A stretch of DNA of 64,000 bases, taken from NCBI GenBank assembly GCA_018296165.2, contig JACKQL020000060.1, forward strand, positions 124,001 to 188,000. The letters are read 5' to 3'. Made by a program: the position numbers and the translations under genes. Under the pieces are notes generated by a model that saw only the letters and a program-made list of their open reading frames with translations, searched no databases and was not told where the DNA came from. The DNA is from Termitomyces sp. T153 (Eukaryota > Basidiomycota > Agaricomycetes > Agaricales > Lyophyllaceae). Positions 11,523 through 23,185 of the stretch are shown here, piece by piece. Each line of letters starts with the position of its first letter. Position 1 is the first letter of the stretch.

Positions 11523-12552
11523 ATGGCTTCGTACTTCTTTAGTATCCTATGCTGTCTTGGGAAGCGCTCTAAGGATCAGGTGGATTGACTCAATTGTTCC
11601 TCAACCTTTCTAATGTTTGTTTTGTTTTATTCCAGTCGTTGCTGGATGAAAGATCGAGGCTCATTCCAACGACAGAGGGGGAGTCCGTGTGGGTCCATTC
11701 ACAAAGCTTGGATTCAAACTGAATAATTGATTCAGAGCTGTAGAGCAGACAATCTCGTAGGAAGAAGTGCCGCGTTTGACCGGGCAGTGTTCAAGGATAA
11801 ATTGGGGAGTATCGTGCGATCAAAAGAAGGGTAAGTGACCAATACTTTCACACTACTTATCCGCCAGCAAATAACTTGTATATTCAGTCATATGGTGAAT
11901 GTATCTTCACCGCTTCCATTCAATCTGCACAACAAGCCCCGCGCTTTTATTGATATAATGACACGAGGCAGTCACTTTTCCTCCTCATCACGGTCGGCAT
12001 CGACATCGACATTTCGAGAGAGCCAGTCCCCAAATCAACCTCATCTCAACTCACGACCGCCTGCACTAGTTCACATGCGCTCAGGGCTCCGCGCCCCGCC
12101 ACTAAACTCTGCGGGTCAATCTCGCTCTCGTTCAGCATCCCAGTCTTCCATGACATCTGCTACATCGTCACAGAGAGATGAAGAACGAGGAGAAAAGGAA
12201 CCATCAGGAATACTTGGAGTACGCCTCGTTCGTGGGTTTGGTCCAGGCTCCAGATTCTCTTCGCAACGAGGTCGCGCGAAAGGGAAGCAGATCGAGGAAG
12301 CAGGGATGGGACCAGCGAACATTTCTGGTCATACTGAACCTGTTAATGATCCTCAAGTGTGTAACTATAATCGTTGATATCTTGTGACTTACCGAGTTGA
12401 CGCAGGACCCACACGCGGAGTGCCTAGATCTACCACAAAATGCCCCAAATGACGGGTATCCCGAGGTCTCGATATCACCGGCCTCGGACACGCTCGAATT
12501 CCGACTACACGAAGTCGGTACACTCAGTGCTAGCTGGGAAATTGAGCGATGA
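11523..12552 (+). CDS. Probable LAMTOR1-like late-endosomal/lysosomal adaptor
   Basis: Five exons (11523-11579, 11636-11688, 11744-11830, 11888-12356, 12406-12552) join to 270 residues. The N-terminus has a Cys-Cys pair at residues 10-11 (ILCCLGKR), a likely palmitoylation site. A SLLDERSRLIP segment follows, resembling the acidic/dileucine targeting stretch of LAMTOR1/p18. The next block, DKLGSIVRSKEGHMVNVSSPLPFNL, is the most conserved-looking part. The remainder is a long Ser/Arg-rich low-complexity tail. In animals LAMTOR1 anchors Ragulator and TORC1 to lysosomes through N-terminal lipids. Here the glycine for myristoylation is absent (MAS start), so membrane attachment would depend on palmitoylation. 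The family name is from pattern memory. All introns are GT-AG and in phase. Confidence 0.6.
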
Positions 12553-12852
12553 ACAGCACGGACTTTGTTTTGCCCTATCTACGAAGGAATTATCTCTAAG
12601 GTTCGGACGGACTCGTTCTCACACGTATACCATTTCCTCGTCTATATACCATCTCATCCCATGTCCAACTCACCTTTGCTTTTGCACAGTAATCAACATC
12701 CGCTCGTTGTTTTCACCGTCACTCCTTACTCATCAATTCCTTGATTCCATTTGTACCTCGAGTCATAGTCCACCCCATCGTAATCAAATGACTTTGTAAG
12801 CCCTTCAAAAGTGAAATCACACAGTCCAACACAAATCTCCAAGATCACACAT

Positions 12853-13243
12853 GGAAGATTGGATTCTACGTATATTCCGTTTCTCCTCGGTATGGTCGCA
12901 CTTGTCTGTGGCTCGGGTTGGCTAAGCAAGTAAAAAGAACAGTAGTTGCTGGTGCTGAGGGCGTGCGAACGAGTATCTCTGACTGATGAGTGTTATGATT
13001 ACATGCTCGAGGGCGTCCATTGGCTTCTTGGACTCTGGAAATACGGAAAGTGCGCGTGAGGGCTCGACAATCAAACGAGGCTGGATTTCTCCTAATCAAA
13101 GTAGGATCGTGACTTATAAGGGTACCGCGAAACGGGGTTCGGGTACATATGCATGGCCTTCGAGACTTGCTATACAAGCATCAGAAAGAAAGTTTGCAAT
13201 GGAATTACAAACTTGTATGAAGAAAAGCCCTAGGCACTATTAA
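12853..13243 (+). CDS. Candidate small membrane protein, gene model unresolved
   Basis: One frame encodes a plausible membrane helix (IPFLLGMVALVCGSGWLS, about 12871-12924). An in-phase GT-AG intron (about 12932-12988) leads to a 3' block ending in KSPRHY at 13243. Two reading paths through 12989-13104 are both open. One uses no further intron. The other reads YMLEGVHWLLGLWKYGKC and then splices (GTGAGG donor near 13052) into the same final exon. The 5' end is not resolved and I do not recognise a family. The region could be a real short gene or a remnant. Confidence 0.3.
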
Positions 13244-13640
13244 AAACGTCTCCGTGGGTCACTTTCATAGTCATTGTTATCAAGTTCGTCATCCAAGGAA
13301 TCTTTGAAAGGCTTACAAATAAGGAGATTTGAGCCCAAATGTCGTGCAATTTCGTTTTGGTGATGGACTATCGATAATGACCATGGATGACCTGAATAGG
13401 ATGCTGAGCCAGGTGTTCCATGAACATCGCAGAAGACATGGAGAATGAGCAAACGGTCACCTCCATAGACGCCCTTTTGATGTGACTCGACGCAAGACAC
13501 TTAGATACATCAGTACCATTCGGAGCTGTGATTCTCGCTATAACATCCCAAATAATCATTATGATACAAATACAACATGATTTTCTGACATCCTAATTAA
13601 CAAAAGTAGCCCTATTCTTGAATTCCAGGTATAAGATGTC

Positions 13641-15041
13641 TTAATACGCACTGCCAGCGATCGGCAACCCATCGGGAAAATATTCAGCAAAAAGCTCGGG
13701 GTAATGCCTTTGCGCAACGTCGGGATGACTTTTGATCCTTCCGATGAGGTTCACTTGGCCGGAGGGTTTACGATCGAATTCCGAGAAGTTCACAGCTGCC
13801 GTTTTCATACGTTAGTTGTAGAATACCGGAGGACTTTGAAAAAGAAAGGAACGTACATTCCGTCTTGACGACCTCGCCTCGTCCTTCTTTAAGTTTCAGA
13901 ATCTCTTCGGGGACTGCGAAGACATGAGTGAAAAAGTTCGCATTCAGGAACAACAAACCTACATTCAAGCTGACTATCCGCCAGCCGGGAATCAAGGCTG
14001 ATATTTTGGAAGAAAGGAACAGAGTACCGCGGCGTTGAAGGCTCGCCTGGTCCAGCGCGCGGAGAAAGGACGCGGTGGGATGTCGCACGTGCGAGGCCTT
14101 TGGTTACGAATTCAAGTGCTGGTTGAAAACACGAACGTCAACGAATGAGCGAGGGCATGCCAGGCGGGCGGAACGTACCCTTGCCGATGTTGACGACGAA
14201 TGTGTTTGGGATGGGTGGAGCGTCGATCCACTGGCCGGAGAGATTCTGGACTTGAAGACCTTTGTGTGGTGATGCTTGCAGAAGCTGGATCCAAGTTCAT
14301 TAGTTCAAAGGATATCGAGCATAAGAATTTGAACTGACGAAAGTCAAGAATCCGGCATCGTAGTGCGGTCCTACACCTTGATCGTCCGCGTCGAGATCGG
14401 TAATGATAGGGTACTGTACGATCTTTCCACGGTGCTGCATCTTTTCTGGTGTATCGTAAAAGTGTCTGAGCGCGTTGGTTGGTAGGCCGAACGCTTCGGC
14501 CAAGAGGGAGATGAAGGCATAACTGAGCTCCTGCACTTGTTCGAAGTAACCTTCGAGCGTCGAACGGAACCCTGGAATAAGAGATTCGTCTGGCCACTAT
14601 CATAGCTGTCAGCCTATAGAAAGTGACTGAGTGTATGATACATACCTGTGATGGTCCCCATAGTCTGTAATACTGTGGCACATCCGCGCCCTCTCTCCAT
14701 CGTGTCTCATGTCTCGTAGCGAAATCAAACTGCTCCCTATGATCCGTCTTTCCCTTCGTTAGTTCAGCGCCTAACCTCGAATATCCCAGGAAATGTGGCG
14801 AATTCGCCATACGTATTGCATCTTTCGCCTCTTGCGGCAGCCCAAAGAGTCTTGGGATGTACTCAATCAGAGCAGCAATATTTTCGGAGGCAACTGGTGG
14901 ATTGGAGAGATAAAGGAACCCGACATTGATAAGTGCATGCCTCAGCTGCGCGATGAACAGAGGTTTATCAACCGTGAGGAGGTTCCAGTCGAGAACAGGG
15001 ACAGACGAGAAATTAGCGCCGGAGTCAGAGGGTACGGACAT
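13641..15041 (-). CDS. 2-oxoglutarate/Fe(II)-dependent dioxygenase, isopenicillin-N-synthase-like
   Basis: Six exons (14646-15041, 14339-14596, 14179-14284, 13963-14118, 13857-13913, 13641-13795) join to 375 residues, the usual size for this family. The N-terminal DIOX_N-type region has VPVLDWNLL and ALINVGFLYLSNPP. The double-stranded beta-helix core carries the iron ligands H210 and D212 (GPHYDAGFLTF) and H268 (ATSHRV). The 2-oxoglutarate-binding R284-x-S286 lies in PRYSVPFF. All key residues are present, so the enzyme should be active. The substrate cannot be told from sequence. Fungal members act in secondary metabolism or on gibberellin-, flavone- or amino-acid-like substrates. No biosynthetic partners are nearby. 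The GT-AG introns are 49-61 nt and in phase. Confidence 0.93.
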
Positions 15042-15713
15042 GGTCGTCTAAAGTGAATGGATTTGGAGGTTTAAGAGCTTTTGAACCCACGATGCCATCA
15101 AGTCATCCGTTGGTGTGGTGGAGGATTGTGCGAGATTACGCGATCGAGCGTGATGATTCATCATAGCCACACAAAGACCAGTACTGTTTCATTTGGCTAT
15201 GGTCCTGCAGTAAGCATTGCGTTTACTAGTATGGTCGTGATGTTTGTTTGTTGCAATTGTTCGGACTGATTGATTAGCCAAGATTCATTGTCAAACTCTG
15301 TTCTTATCAGACCAACCTTACTTTGGATCATCTGCCTCTTGTACATAGCTGTGCCATGGCTGTTGAACAGAAATGTGACTTGTAACAAGATTCTCGGAAT
15401 GAATGGCTTGGTCACGATGGAAACTCGACTGTCCTGTTTAAACTTGAACCTGGTATCCCCAATCTGGACCCTCATGCGAGTTCTCACATTTGGATGCTTG
15501 ACTATATGACAACATCACCGCTTCCATTTCAGAGATTCGGGTTTCATATGGACAAGGTTGACTGATTGATCCAAGCTCCAGGTTCTAGGTTCTACATTGA
15601 CTGCTACAATCACTGGCATGATGATTATCCTACGTTTTACGGAGAATGATAACAATATGGATAAAGCAAATTCAACACCATCCGAACGAGACACGAGAAT
15701 TCATCTGCCACAT
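15042..15713. other. Intergenic stretch
   Basis: Upstream of the dioxygenase start and downstream of the stop of the next minus-strand gene. Overlapping frames at 15197-15509 on both strands show no protein resemblance. The first 150 bases presumably hold the dioxygenase promoter. Confidence 0.4.
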
Positions 15714-16591
15714 TTACTGAGTCGAATAAGCATCAGGGAAGCTGTGTCGATCAGCTGAGAAGGAAAGAAAACTTCCTTGGTCAACTGCCATCTGCTCGTA
15801 TTCACCGAATGACAAGTAGAGTCGGGAAGCATAATATGCAAGAGATTTACCGGTCTTGTCCTTGGAACTGACGATGCCTTTTTTGACAAGGAGCCACCAG
15901 TATTGCAGACTATGTGCAGTTGTAAGTAAGTCATGGGCAATTACGAGTAGACATCACCTACACAAAGTCCCTACATCCTTTCCACTGTTCCCTTCGATGA
16001 GTATCGTTGACCCTAAAGCAGAAGTGATGCATTTTGTTTATGACTGCAAGACCAAGCAGATACCCTAATGTGAGGCCTGGTTGCAATATATCAAACGTGA
16101 CATTGCATAGCGATGACCGACACATAGATTTGTACCTGAACAACTGGATGGTGAACACTCCCACAATCAAGGTCGGTCCAGGATTTACACGGCCAACTCG
16201 ATTACTCGTCTGAGGGTGATGAATATGAAGGCACGGGAAAAGGATACATATAATCCCGAATAAAGCTCACCTCCTCATCGGTATGGTAAAACCTGAAGTG
16301 GTCTATATTTTTAGGTAGTATCGAGATACGAGCGCTCGGGTAGTCAGCACCGTTGAAGCGATAAGGATTAGCGAAAGTGACGCGGATCGCAATATGATTT
16401 TCAAACCCAAGAGGTTCAGGTACAGAGGTACTTCGAACAGATTCAATGCTAGGGTGGTGAAACTCAACAAGGAAAACGGGCTCTATCTCTACGTTGCGAA
16501 GTGGTTGTGGCATCATCACAACGGGGCCAGAGGTATTGTTCCAGTCTCCGGGATAATCGAAGGACTTTGGATATCTTGATGACCCGGACAT
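15714..16591 (-). CDS. Hypothetical protein, 254 residues
   Basis: Three exons (16271-16591, 15962-16209, 15714-15909) join in phase through GT-AG introns of 61 and 52 nt. The first exon gives a soluble-looking domain with a PEPLGFENHIAIRVTFANPYRF segment. Exon 2 has two short hydrophobic stretches (TLIVGVFTIQLF and LTLGYLLGLAVI) that could be membrane-associated. Exon 3 is a polar block with LYLSFGEYEQMAVDQ and ends SFPDAYSTQ. I do not recognise a family and see no catalytic motif or signal peptide. Continuity of the frames through all junctions is the main evidence that the gene is real. Confidence 0.55.
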
Positions 16592-17064
16592 GCAAGCAAG
16601 TCACAGTTTCTGATGAATATTTGTTTGGTAGAGAGCAAGTGAAATGGGAATGAGAGTGAGGGCCTCCCGAGATTCAAGAAATGATTTTATACTATTCATT
16701 CTGTTTCTTCAGCCGCTTTTGTGCCAAAAGAACATACAAAGAACATAACAGAATCTTATATTGACAATATGTTCTTCCTTGTCTTCCAAGTGTATTCAAA
16801 TGACAATAACCGGTCTCCATCCTTGAAAAAGAAGACAAGGCAAAGTGATTCTCCATTTGTGACCTCATTCATCAATTCCTTGTCCTTGAAGGTCTTCTCA
16901 CAGGAGCATTTGACATCTTGTTTGACATTCGTATTGTCTTGCTTTTTACGTCTTGCCTCACATGACAATGAGTAAAACACAATGACGGGTAGGCAACCTT
17001 TGTGCCCACACGAGTACAATTCTAATGCATGTTGTTCCGTGGTATGATTGCCTACCGCCTCCCG
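16592..17064. other. Intergenic stretch
   Basis: Frames on both strands between 16721 and 17019 are AT-rich and unlike any known protein. I see nothing that needs annotating. The bases next to 16591 are the probable promoter of the preceding minus-strand gene. Confidence 0.35.
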
Positions 17065-17560
17065 GACCTCTACTTCAGGCCATGTACCTTGGTATTTGCT
17101 TCCCTTTCCGTCGTTGCGACCTTGACATTTGCTGAATTTGTCGCTTGAGTCATTACGTCAAGGGTGCCACGATGGATAGTGAAGTTTCCGTAACTGATAT
17201 CGCAATGACGAGATTTGCGAGAGTAGAATTTAGATGCTGAACGTCAATGAGAGCTTCATACTCTGGCGTCATTGACAGGAAAACGTACCTTGTTGATCTG
17301 GATTGCAAGAGCAGTCCGAGTCACGTTTGAAAATTCCGATGGCATCTCTGCATCCCGAAGGAAGTGGTAGTTCATCGAAATTCCACCTGGCACATAGCCA
17401 ATGGAATGGTCCGCTATCTTTGGAACGCTACCTTTCTCTTTCTTCCTCGTGCGTTGAAGCTAAACTTTTCTCATTCAATGGAGACAGGATTCGAGGAATA
17501 CATGAGCCAGCTTGTGCATACATTGGATATATCGTGAACGCCGTGGAGATCGACAGGTTC
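17065..17560 (-). CDS. Candidate short gene, unknown
   Basis: Three in-phase blocks can be joined on the minus strand. The first ends FTIYP near 17522. The second reads LASTHEEERER. The third begins WNFDELPLPSGCRDAIGIF and, after a GT-AG intron near 17230-17287, continues to a stop near 17070 through YGNFTIHRGTLDVMTQATN. The start codon was not found, and the 5' end may lie between 17560 and 17720. The phases agree but there is no family match, so this is a weak prediction. Confidence 0.3.
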
Positions 17561-17725
17561 TTGAGTAGGAGGTGTAGATGATCTTGTCAGGCATTATAGA
17601 TAAGTGTCGTCAGTTGAATAGCGATCAAGGAAACAACAAATAGGTGTCAACGGGATCTATGACCTACTACGCGGCACGGGAGGCTGGGACGAGACCAGAT
17701 CTGACCAACACGGTCACGAACCCAC

Positions 17726-19868
17726 TCAACACACAGCTTTCGACCCTTCCCCTTTCCTCCCCCCAAAAGCTCCCGCGATCGCCTTGAACCTCTTCTTTCC
17801 CTGCCCGTCCTTCCCTTCATCCTTCTTACGTCCCTCCTTACCCCTACTCTTCCCCAGCAACTTCATCGCAAACTTCGGTGTTCCCACTTCCTCTTCGATC
17901 TCAGGTAACGGTATTGTAGGTGGACTCGGAGGTGGAGGGGGCAGTACCCACAGTGGCAGTGGCTCGGAAGCATGTGGAAGGGCAGGTGAGGGGTAAGACG
18001 AACCCAAATGGATCGGGGAAAGCATTCTGACATTGGTGTTCATGTTGTCGTTGGGAAAGTATACGGGGCTTGAGGCGGGAGGTGCAAAAGGGAGGTAGGA
18101 TGACGGAGATGGGATCGGAGCTGGAGACTGAGGAGGGGATGCGAGAGCCGTGGTGAATGACTGGGCAGGGGATAAGAGCTGCTCCATGGGAAGTTGGGCG
18201 GGAATTTCGGGTCGTGGAGTGGTTGCGGAGGGAGGAGTGACAGGCGGGGTCGGTAGTGGCACAGTGAGAGATTGTTGGGGTGTTGGAGAAGGACTGGGTG
18301 GGGGCAGATAGTGGTTCGGCGGCGAGGGAGGCGAAGGTGGAGGAAAATCGTCGGCTTCCCATGTGCTTGGGATAAGCGCAATGGGCAGAAGCCATGTTGC
18401 CGTTAGTATCACGCCATGATCTTATAGTACAACAACGTGAGTGTAGATAGTAAGCAAAGGAAAGAAACGGGACGTGCCAGTATCGTAGCTCTGGATTGTT
18501 CCCCAACTCCACGATATAAAGCTCCCGAGATATCCAATATATGGTATCAACGTCTGCAATAGGAGGACAGCAGGGCGTACGGCAGTCGGGAGGGCAGTGA
18601 GAGGTATATTGTAGAAAAACCACGTCAAGGCGGTAGTAATCGTGGCTGTACGTTTAGCATACTCCATCGATTTGTCACTCAAAGCGTCCATTACAGGGGG
18701 AGGAAGGTATCTTGGCAGTAGATCAGTATACATGTCCATGAACACCATGACGCGGATGCGAACGTACATGCGATATCCCCACCATACAGCCTGGAAAGAG
18801 AGTTTGTTCCTCGATGGAATCCATACACGCTTCTTTCCATGCGTGTTAAGGCGGGCACTGCGACCGCTGGGTGAGGAATGTAGTGACGGGGCTATCGAGG
18901 GGGCTGGACTGGCAGTCGAATGGGCACCAGAGCCAGTAGCAGCGCTGTTACTCCAAACAGAGAATGGCCACATCCCCATCCATCCCGCAGCTTGCGCAAT
19001 TTCTGACGTAGGATCAACGGCCTGCTCCTCCTGGTCTTCTGGGTTGAAAACACCAGATTCCGCTATTTCTACAAGGGAGAGATTCGTCGGCGTGAGTGGA
19101 GAGTACATCATGATACCCGAGGCCTCTCTGAAGTTGTCTTCCCTCGATAAACCGTCTTCTTCACTCCTTCCAACATCTGTGCCATCTTCCCCATCGAGGC
19201 TCTCTAGGACACTCCATACGCTCATTCGCCGTTCTCGTACATCATCTCCATGTTGACCGCCATTCATTACCGTTGCATTTTGGAGCATTGCGATGAGTTT
19301 GGCGTCGTGAATCTGGGTGACTCCATGCGGGGGAATCGGACGTCCGTCATCGTCACGCTGAGACTGATTCAGATCCTTCGGAAATTTAAAAGTGCCGAGT
19401 GAAGGCAATGGGAGAGCCTTGAGGAGAGACTGAATCTTTGAGGCAAGGTCAGTCAGTTCGACTGGATCAGAAATCTGTGTACGAGCTGGAATGGGCAGAT
19501 ATACGCTAAGCATTGCGAAAACAATGGGTAAATTAAGTTCACTTACTATAATTAGCCTCAGTATAGTCTGAACCCGACAGTCTCTGATCAGAGGTCGGGG
19601 TCGAGGTCCTCGTCAGCCCAAAGCTGAAATTTTTGTAGTGGAACTTGTCGAGAACACCCGAAAACAATGGTCTGTCTTTGTCTGAAGCAGATGAAGGCTC
19701 AATAGTATTGCCAGTCGTTCCCACAAGATTAGAGCCACGACCTTCAGTGATCGTGAGGAAAGCAGGTTCCTCAGGAATATTAACAACGTTACTGGCCGCC
19801 GAACCTTCTCCACTGGGACTGCGCACAAACCGCTGCATAACGCCTCTTACAAATGAGCTGTCAATCAC
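17726..19868 (-). CDS. Integral membrane protein with proline-rich C-terminal tail
   Basis: Exons 19547-19868, 18478-19485 and 17726-18420 give about 674 residues. The N-terminal 300 residues are polar and serine-rich. Basic and aromatic sequence follows (KKRVWIPSRNKLSFQAVWWGYRMYVRIRVMVFMDMYTDLLP), then two or three membrane segments (ALTWFFYNIPLTALP, AVLLLQTLIPYIGYLGSFISW) and another after the second junction (GVILTATWLLPIALIP). The tail is a run of Pro/Ser-rich repeats with a basic end. The first intron (19486-19546) is GT-AG. The second (18421-18477) only keeps the frame if the donor is GC, because the nearest GT donor forces a low-complexity alternative frame. I do not recognise a named family. 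A membrane scaffold is a guess. No lesion is evident apart from the odd donor. Confidence 0.7.
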
Positions 19869-21414
19869 CCAATCTTAGCTGTGAAGCCGGCTGCCCAGAG
19901 AAGAATGCCAGGAGCAAGTCAACGACATTATATTCGTTCTCAACAGTTATGTCCGAGTCATGGGGGCTGCTAAGTCGGAATTAGCCTGATTCGTACATTA
20001 TTTACTTGAATCTTAATTGCATATGATCAAAATTTAAATAATTACTAATTATTCCCCAACTAGCTAGTCGCTAGTTTTAGAAATTTCGATGCTGGGCCAA
20101 TAAGTCGGTAGCAACGAATATGCAAGTTTGCAGACTGACCTTCTCTAAGTTATCCTTCTGCCAGCTGGCCCATGTCCTCGAATGTCCGAAGCTTGCTCGT
20201 CATCTACTAGAACAAGGATCTATCGCTCCTGTAGACTCAGTACTAGTAGGAATGGGTCAGCCTCTGCACTAGTATTTCCACCCCTCCACCGACGTCCTAC
20301 CAGTGCTACTTGGAATTTTGTCCATCTGACCTGGCTGGAGAAGCTGCATGCTCAGACGCCTCCAAACTACGTCTGCCATCGAAGTATGAGATCTTTGGGC
20401 ATGGCTGAACCGAACCCTTGATGAAAGGTACGATGCGTTGACTTACATATTCAAAACACCTTTATTGGTAGACGCGAGGTCAGTCTTCCTGCTAATACTA
20501 TGCGGCAAGTCTCGAAAGTTAATTATAGTCTATCTTGACTTGTTGAAGCGAGAATTTGAAATTTTGTGATATAGGCCGCTCCCTCACGTTGCGTTTGGGT
20601 ACCCTGCCAAGTAAGTGTGGAGAATGATAAGAATGACTTTGCCAGTGGCCCAAACTCCTTTCTCAGATCGTAAGTCTGTTCCATTAGTTCAAATCTGCGG
20701 GTGCATTCATATTCATGTTAAATGATGTTTTGGCATGAGATCATTTCAACAGGTGCGGATGACGGGGTTTGCTTAGTAGGTGGTAAGTAGCTACCAGTTG
20801 AACAGCTGCCAATTCGGAGACAGATTTATGATTGGAAATAGCTCGGAACGAATGATGCATCTGTGGTAAGGAAAGAGCCTCCGATTTCGGATGATAATAA
20901 ATCACTCACCGACTGCGCGTATGGACGTTGATCCAAGTAATCATGCTAAGTATTCCTTCATTCAACTTGCAACTTTTTACCTGCCCACGCGACCTTGAAG
21001 GCGAGTTCTTCTGCTTTGGACGTACACAAGACAGCAGGAGAAATATGCAACTTTAGTTATAGGTTCTTTAGGTTCTGTTTGATACCAGGATCGGCTTTAC
21101 TGATAGGACACGATATCAAATCTCGTCAAAGACAATCATCCCCAGTTGAAGATCTGCCTCATACGCGTACGGCCAACTGATCAAGCACCCCGGGCTATCT
21201 ATCCTGTTACCGCAATTATGTCTCATGACCTTTTGAGATGTATGTATGATGGACCCACATTATGAGTTGGCAAAGGGCCGGACCAACCCTGACCGACCCA
21301 TACAGGCTCTTACACGGTGTATCCGTGCACCTCAATTGATCCATTTTCGACCTAAGTGAGTGCTTTCTAACGCATTTGTTTGGGTTATATCTTGAACCTC
21401 AGGTGTGAAAGATA
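19869..21414. other. Intergenic stretch, no gene recognised
   Basis: About 1.5 kb between the divergently read membrane-protein gene and the first F-box-like gene. Frames near 20182-20421 and 20995-21180 are short and unlike known proteins. It should contain both promoters. An AT-rich segment at 20000-20060 is notable but carries no clear motif. Confidence 0.45.
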
Positions 21415-22662
21415 ATGGAACCAACTCTGGGAGTAAACATTGCCTACGAGCTTCAAGATGAGATCATTAAACATCTTCAGAAGGATTTCAGGTCGCTGGC
21501 CATGTGTAGTCTCGTATCTTCCCGATGGTCTGAATACGCTCGTGCCTTGCTGTTTTCGGACTTTCAGGTCATTATTTCTTTGATAAATGATGCGAGAACG
21601 ACCAAACTGGCGGAGCTACTTGTTGCACCTCATTCGCGCCTTGCTCAATATATTCGACGCATAAACATTTATGGCCCGGACATCAAATTTGATAGAATTG
21701 TCGATTTCAATAAAACGGCCTCTCCGGAAGCTTACAACAAGTTTTCCTCTATATTAGAGGCCGTCCTTCCTCATCTTACACATGTTCGTCGATTAACAGT
21801 GCAGATGATCACATGGTCCAGAACTCCAAAAGACGTAAAGGTTCACTTGGCGTCCTTATCCCAGGTTGTTTCTGTTACCTGGATCGAGGTCCATTTTGGG
21901 AGTTTGTACGAGCTCATTCTCTTCTCAGACCAGAGCTTTCCTGCTCTTGAGACATTACACATACAGGACTTTGATGTTGAAGATGCTTTCCAGATTGGAC
22001 AATCCATGTTCTTGCCATGTACAACCAGCTTCGCGTGCTTGCGGGCTCTAGCGCTCTGCATAGAAAAGTCGACCGCGCCGCTTATTTCGGCATTATTATC
22101 CAACGTCATTCCCATACAAAAATTTGACACGCTGGATCTAGAAGTTTTCAGTGACTCTCTCCTGGACCAAGTCGGCTGCCTCATACGCGCTGCTGGACCG
22201 ACTCTCACTGTCCTCAAGTTTCAGATGTACACAAGCGGGGTGGGTTACTCAGAAGGTCCGTGGAGGGATGAATTGTTTTTTTCGAGGAGGTTAAGATTCA
22301 CCTTGATGACTTTAGACCTCGAAAAGAAGCCATTCCCGATCTCTCTCAGCCAGAACGTGAACTTAAAGCTACTGCACTTTAATACAATACTCCATAGGGA
22401 TGATATGTGGTGGTTGAAGAAAATCCTCAGTTCTGCCTCAACGATTCGCGGTCTTGAGGAGATTCGCTTTGGTCTCCAGAGGTGCGGTACTCTCAACTTT
22501 GAAAGACTGGGATGTATGTTGTTCACTCAAAGCGAGCCCAACTTTTCTGTTGTCTTGGAGTATATTGGAGAGAAAGATCGTGAGCTCTCGGAGATGCTAC
22601 AGCATTTGATGCCGAAACTGTCGAGGCGTGCACGTTTATCGATAATCTGCTTTAACGGTTGA
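21415..22662 (+). CDS. F-box-like protein, paralog 1 of an adjacent pair
   Basis: An uninterrupted frame of 415 residues from the ATG at 21415. The N-terminus (ELQDEIIKHLQKDFRSLAMCSLVSSRWSEYARALLF) is a typical F-box-like helix set: a proline-poor first helix, then the SLVSxxW core. It would bind Skp1 in an SCF ubiquitin ligase. The remainder consists of irregular leucine-rich segments (LETLHIQDF, LRALALCIE, LDTLDLEVF, LTVLKFQMY, LKLLHFNT, LEEIRFGL) expected to form the substrate-binding arc. The next gene on the same strand (23186) aligns along its whole length, so the two are a tandem duplication. The substrate is unknown. Confidence 0.85.
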   Translation: MEPTLGVNIAYELQDEIIKHLQKDFRSLAMCSLVSSRWSEYARALLFSDFQVIISLINDARTTKLAELLVAPHSRLAQYIRRINIYGPDIKFDRIVDFNKTASPEAYNKFSSILEAVLPHLTHVRRLTVQMITWSRTPKDVKVHLASLSQVVSVTWIEVHFGSLYELILFSDQSFPALETLHIQDFDVEDAFQIGQSMFLPCTTSFACLRALALCIEKSTAPLISALLSNVIPIQKFDTLDLEVFSDSLLDQVGCLIRAAGPTLTVLKFQMYTSGVGYSEGPWRDELFFSRRLRFTLMTLDLEKKPFPISLSQNVNLKLLHFNTILHRDDMWWLKKILSSASTIRGLEEIRFGLQRCGTLNFERLGCMLFTQSEPNFSVVLEYIGEKDRELSEMLQHLMPKLSRRARLSIICFNG

Positions 22663-23185
22663 CGGGAGAGACATGGTTATGGTAGAAAACTCTAACCCAG
22701 ATCCGTTCGAAACCATATGCCAGATTTGATCTTGACTTATGGGATACCACTTATAAGGCTTGAGGAGGAAGCACTATCAGACGGTGAGTGTGTGAGCCTT
22801 CAAGACAAAAAGTCTGTACATGCTCAACAAGCTTAAAACATCACCGAGGTAGTGGAGTGATGACGGTGACTGAGGTGCTAGTGAACGGTGACCCTGCTGA
22901 TGATATTGGTAGGTACCTACTTATGATAATCACCGATCAAATATCCATTGATCCACAGTTGGATGTCCGGGGCACCTACATTATGTACTACGTTGATCAC
23001 GAGGGTATTGAATGGGCAGGAACGGAGAAAGCTTCTCGAGTTAGACGCGCAGATCAAACGCAATAACTACAAGTCCCACCGTCCAAATAAGATCGCCTTC
23101 AAAACCGTTTACAACCCCGGTGAGACATCTTCGTTTCAAATTCTAAAGCACGAAGCTTCACTAGCGGTAAACTCGAAGGTCTGCG
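22663..23185. other. Spacer between the two F-box-like genes
   Basis: About 520 bp. Frames at 22788-23066 and 22948-23214 show no family resemblance and overlap each other. The spacer should contain the terminator of the first gene and the promoter of the second. Confidence 0.4.

Noticed and set aside
13240..13559. Minus-strand frames of 86 and 63 residues
   Set aside because: They overlap each other, have no splice-linked continuation and no family resemblance.
17901..18623. 240-residue minus frame overlapping the proline-rich membrane protein
   Set aside because: It is the alternative frame of the last exon, Ser/Thr/Pro-rich with no basic tail. The frame with the membrane helix and the KKRFK-type end looks far more like protein.
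18642..19256. 204-residue plus-strand frame
   Set aside because: It lies antisense to exon 2 of the membrane protein and shows no domain or splice context.
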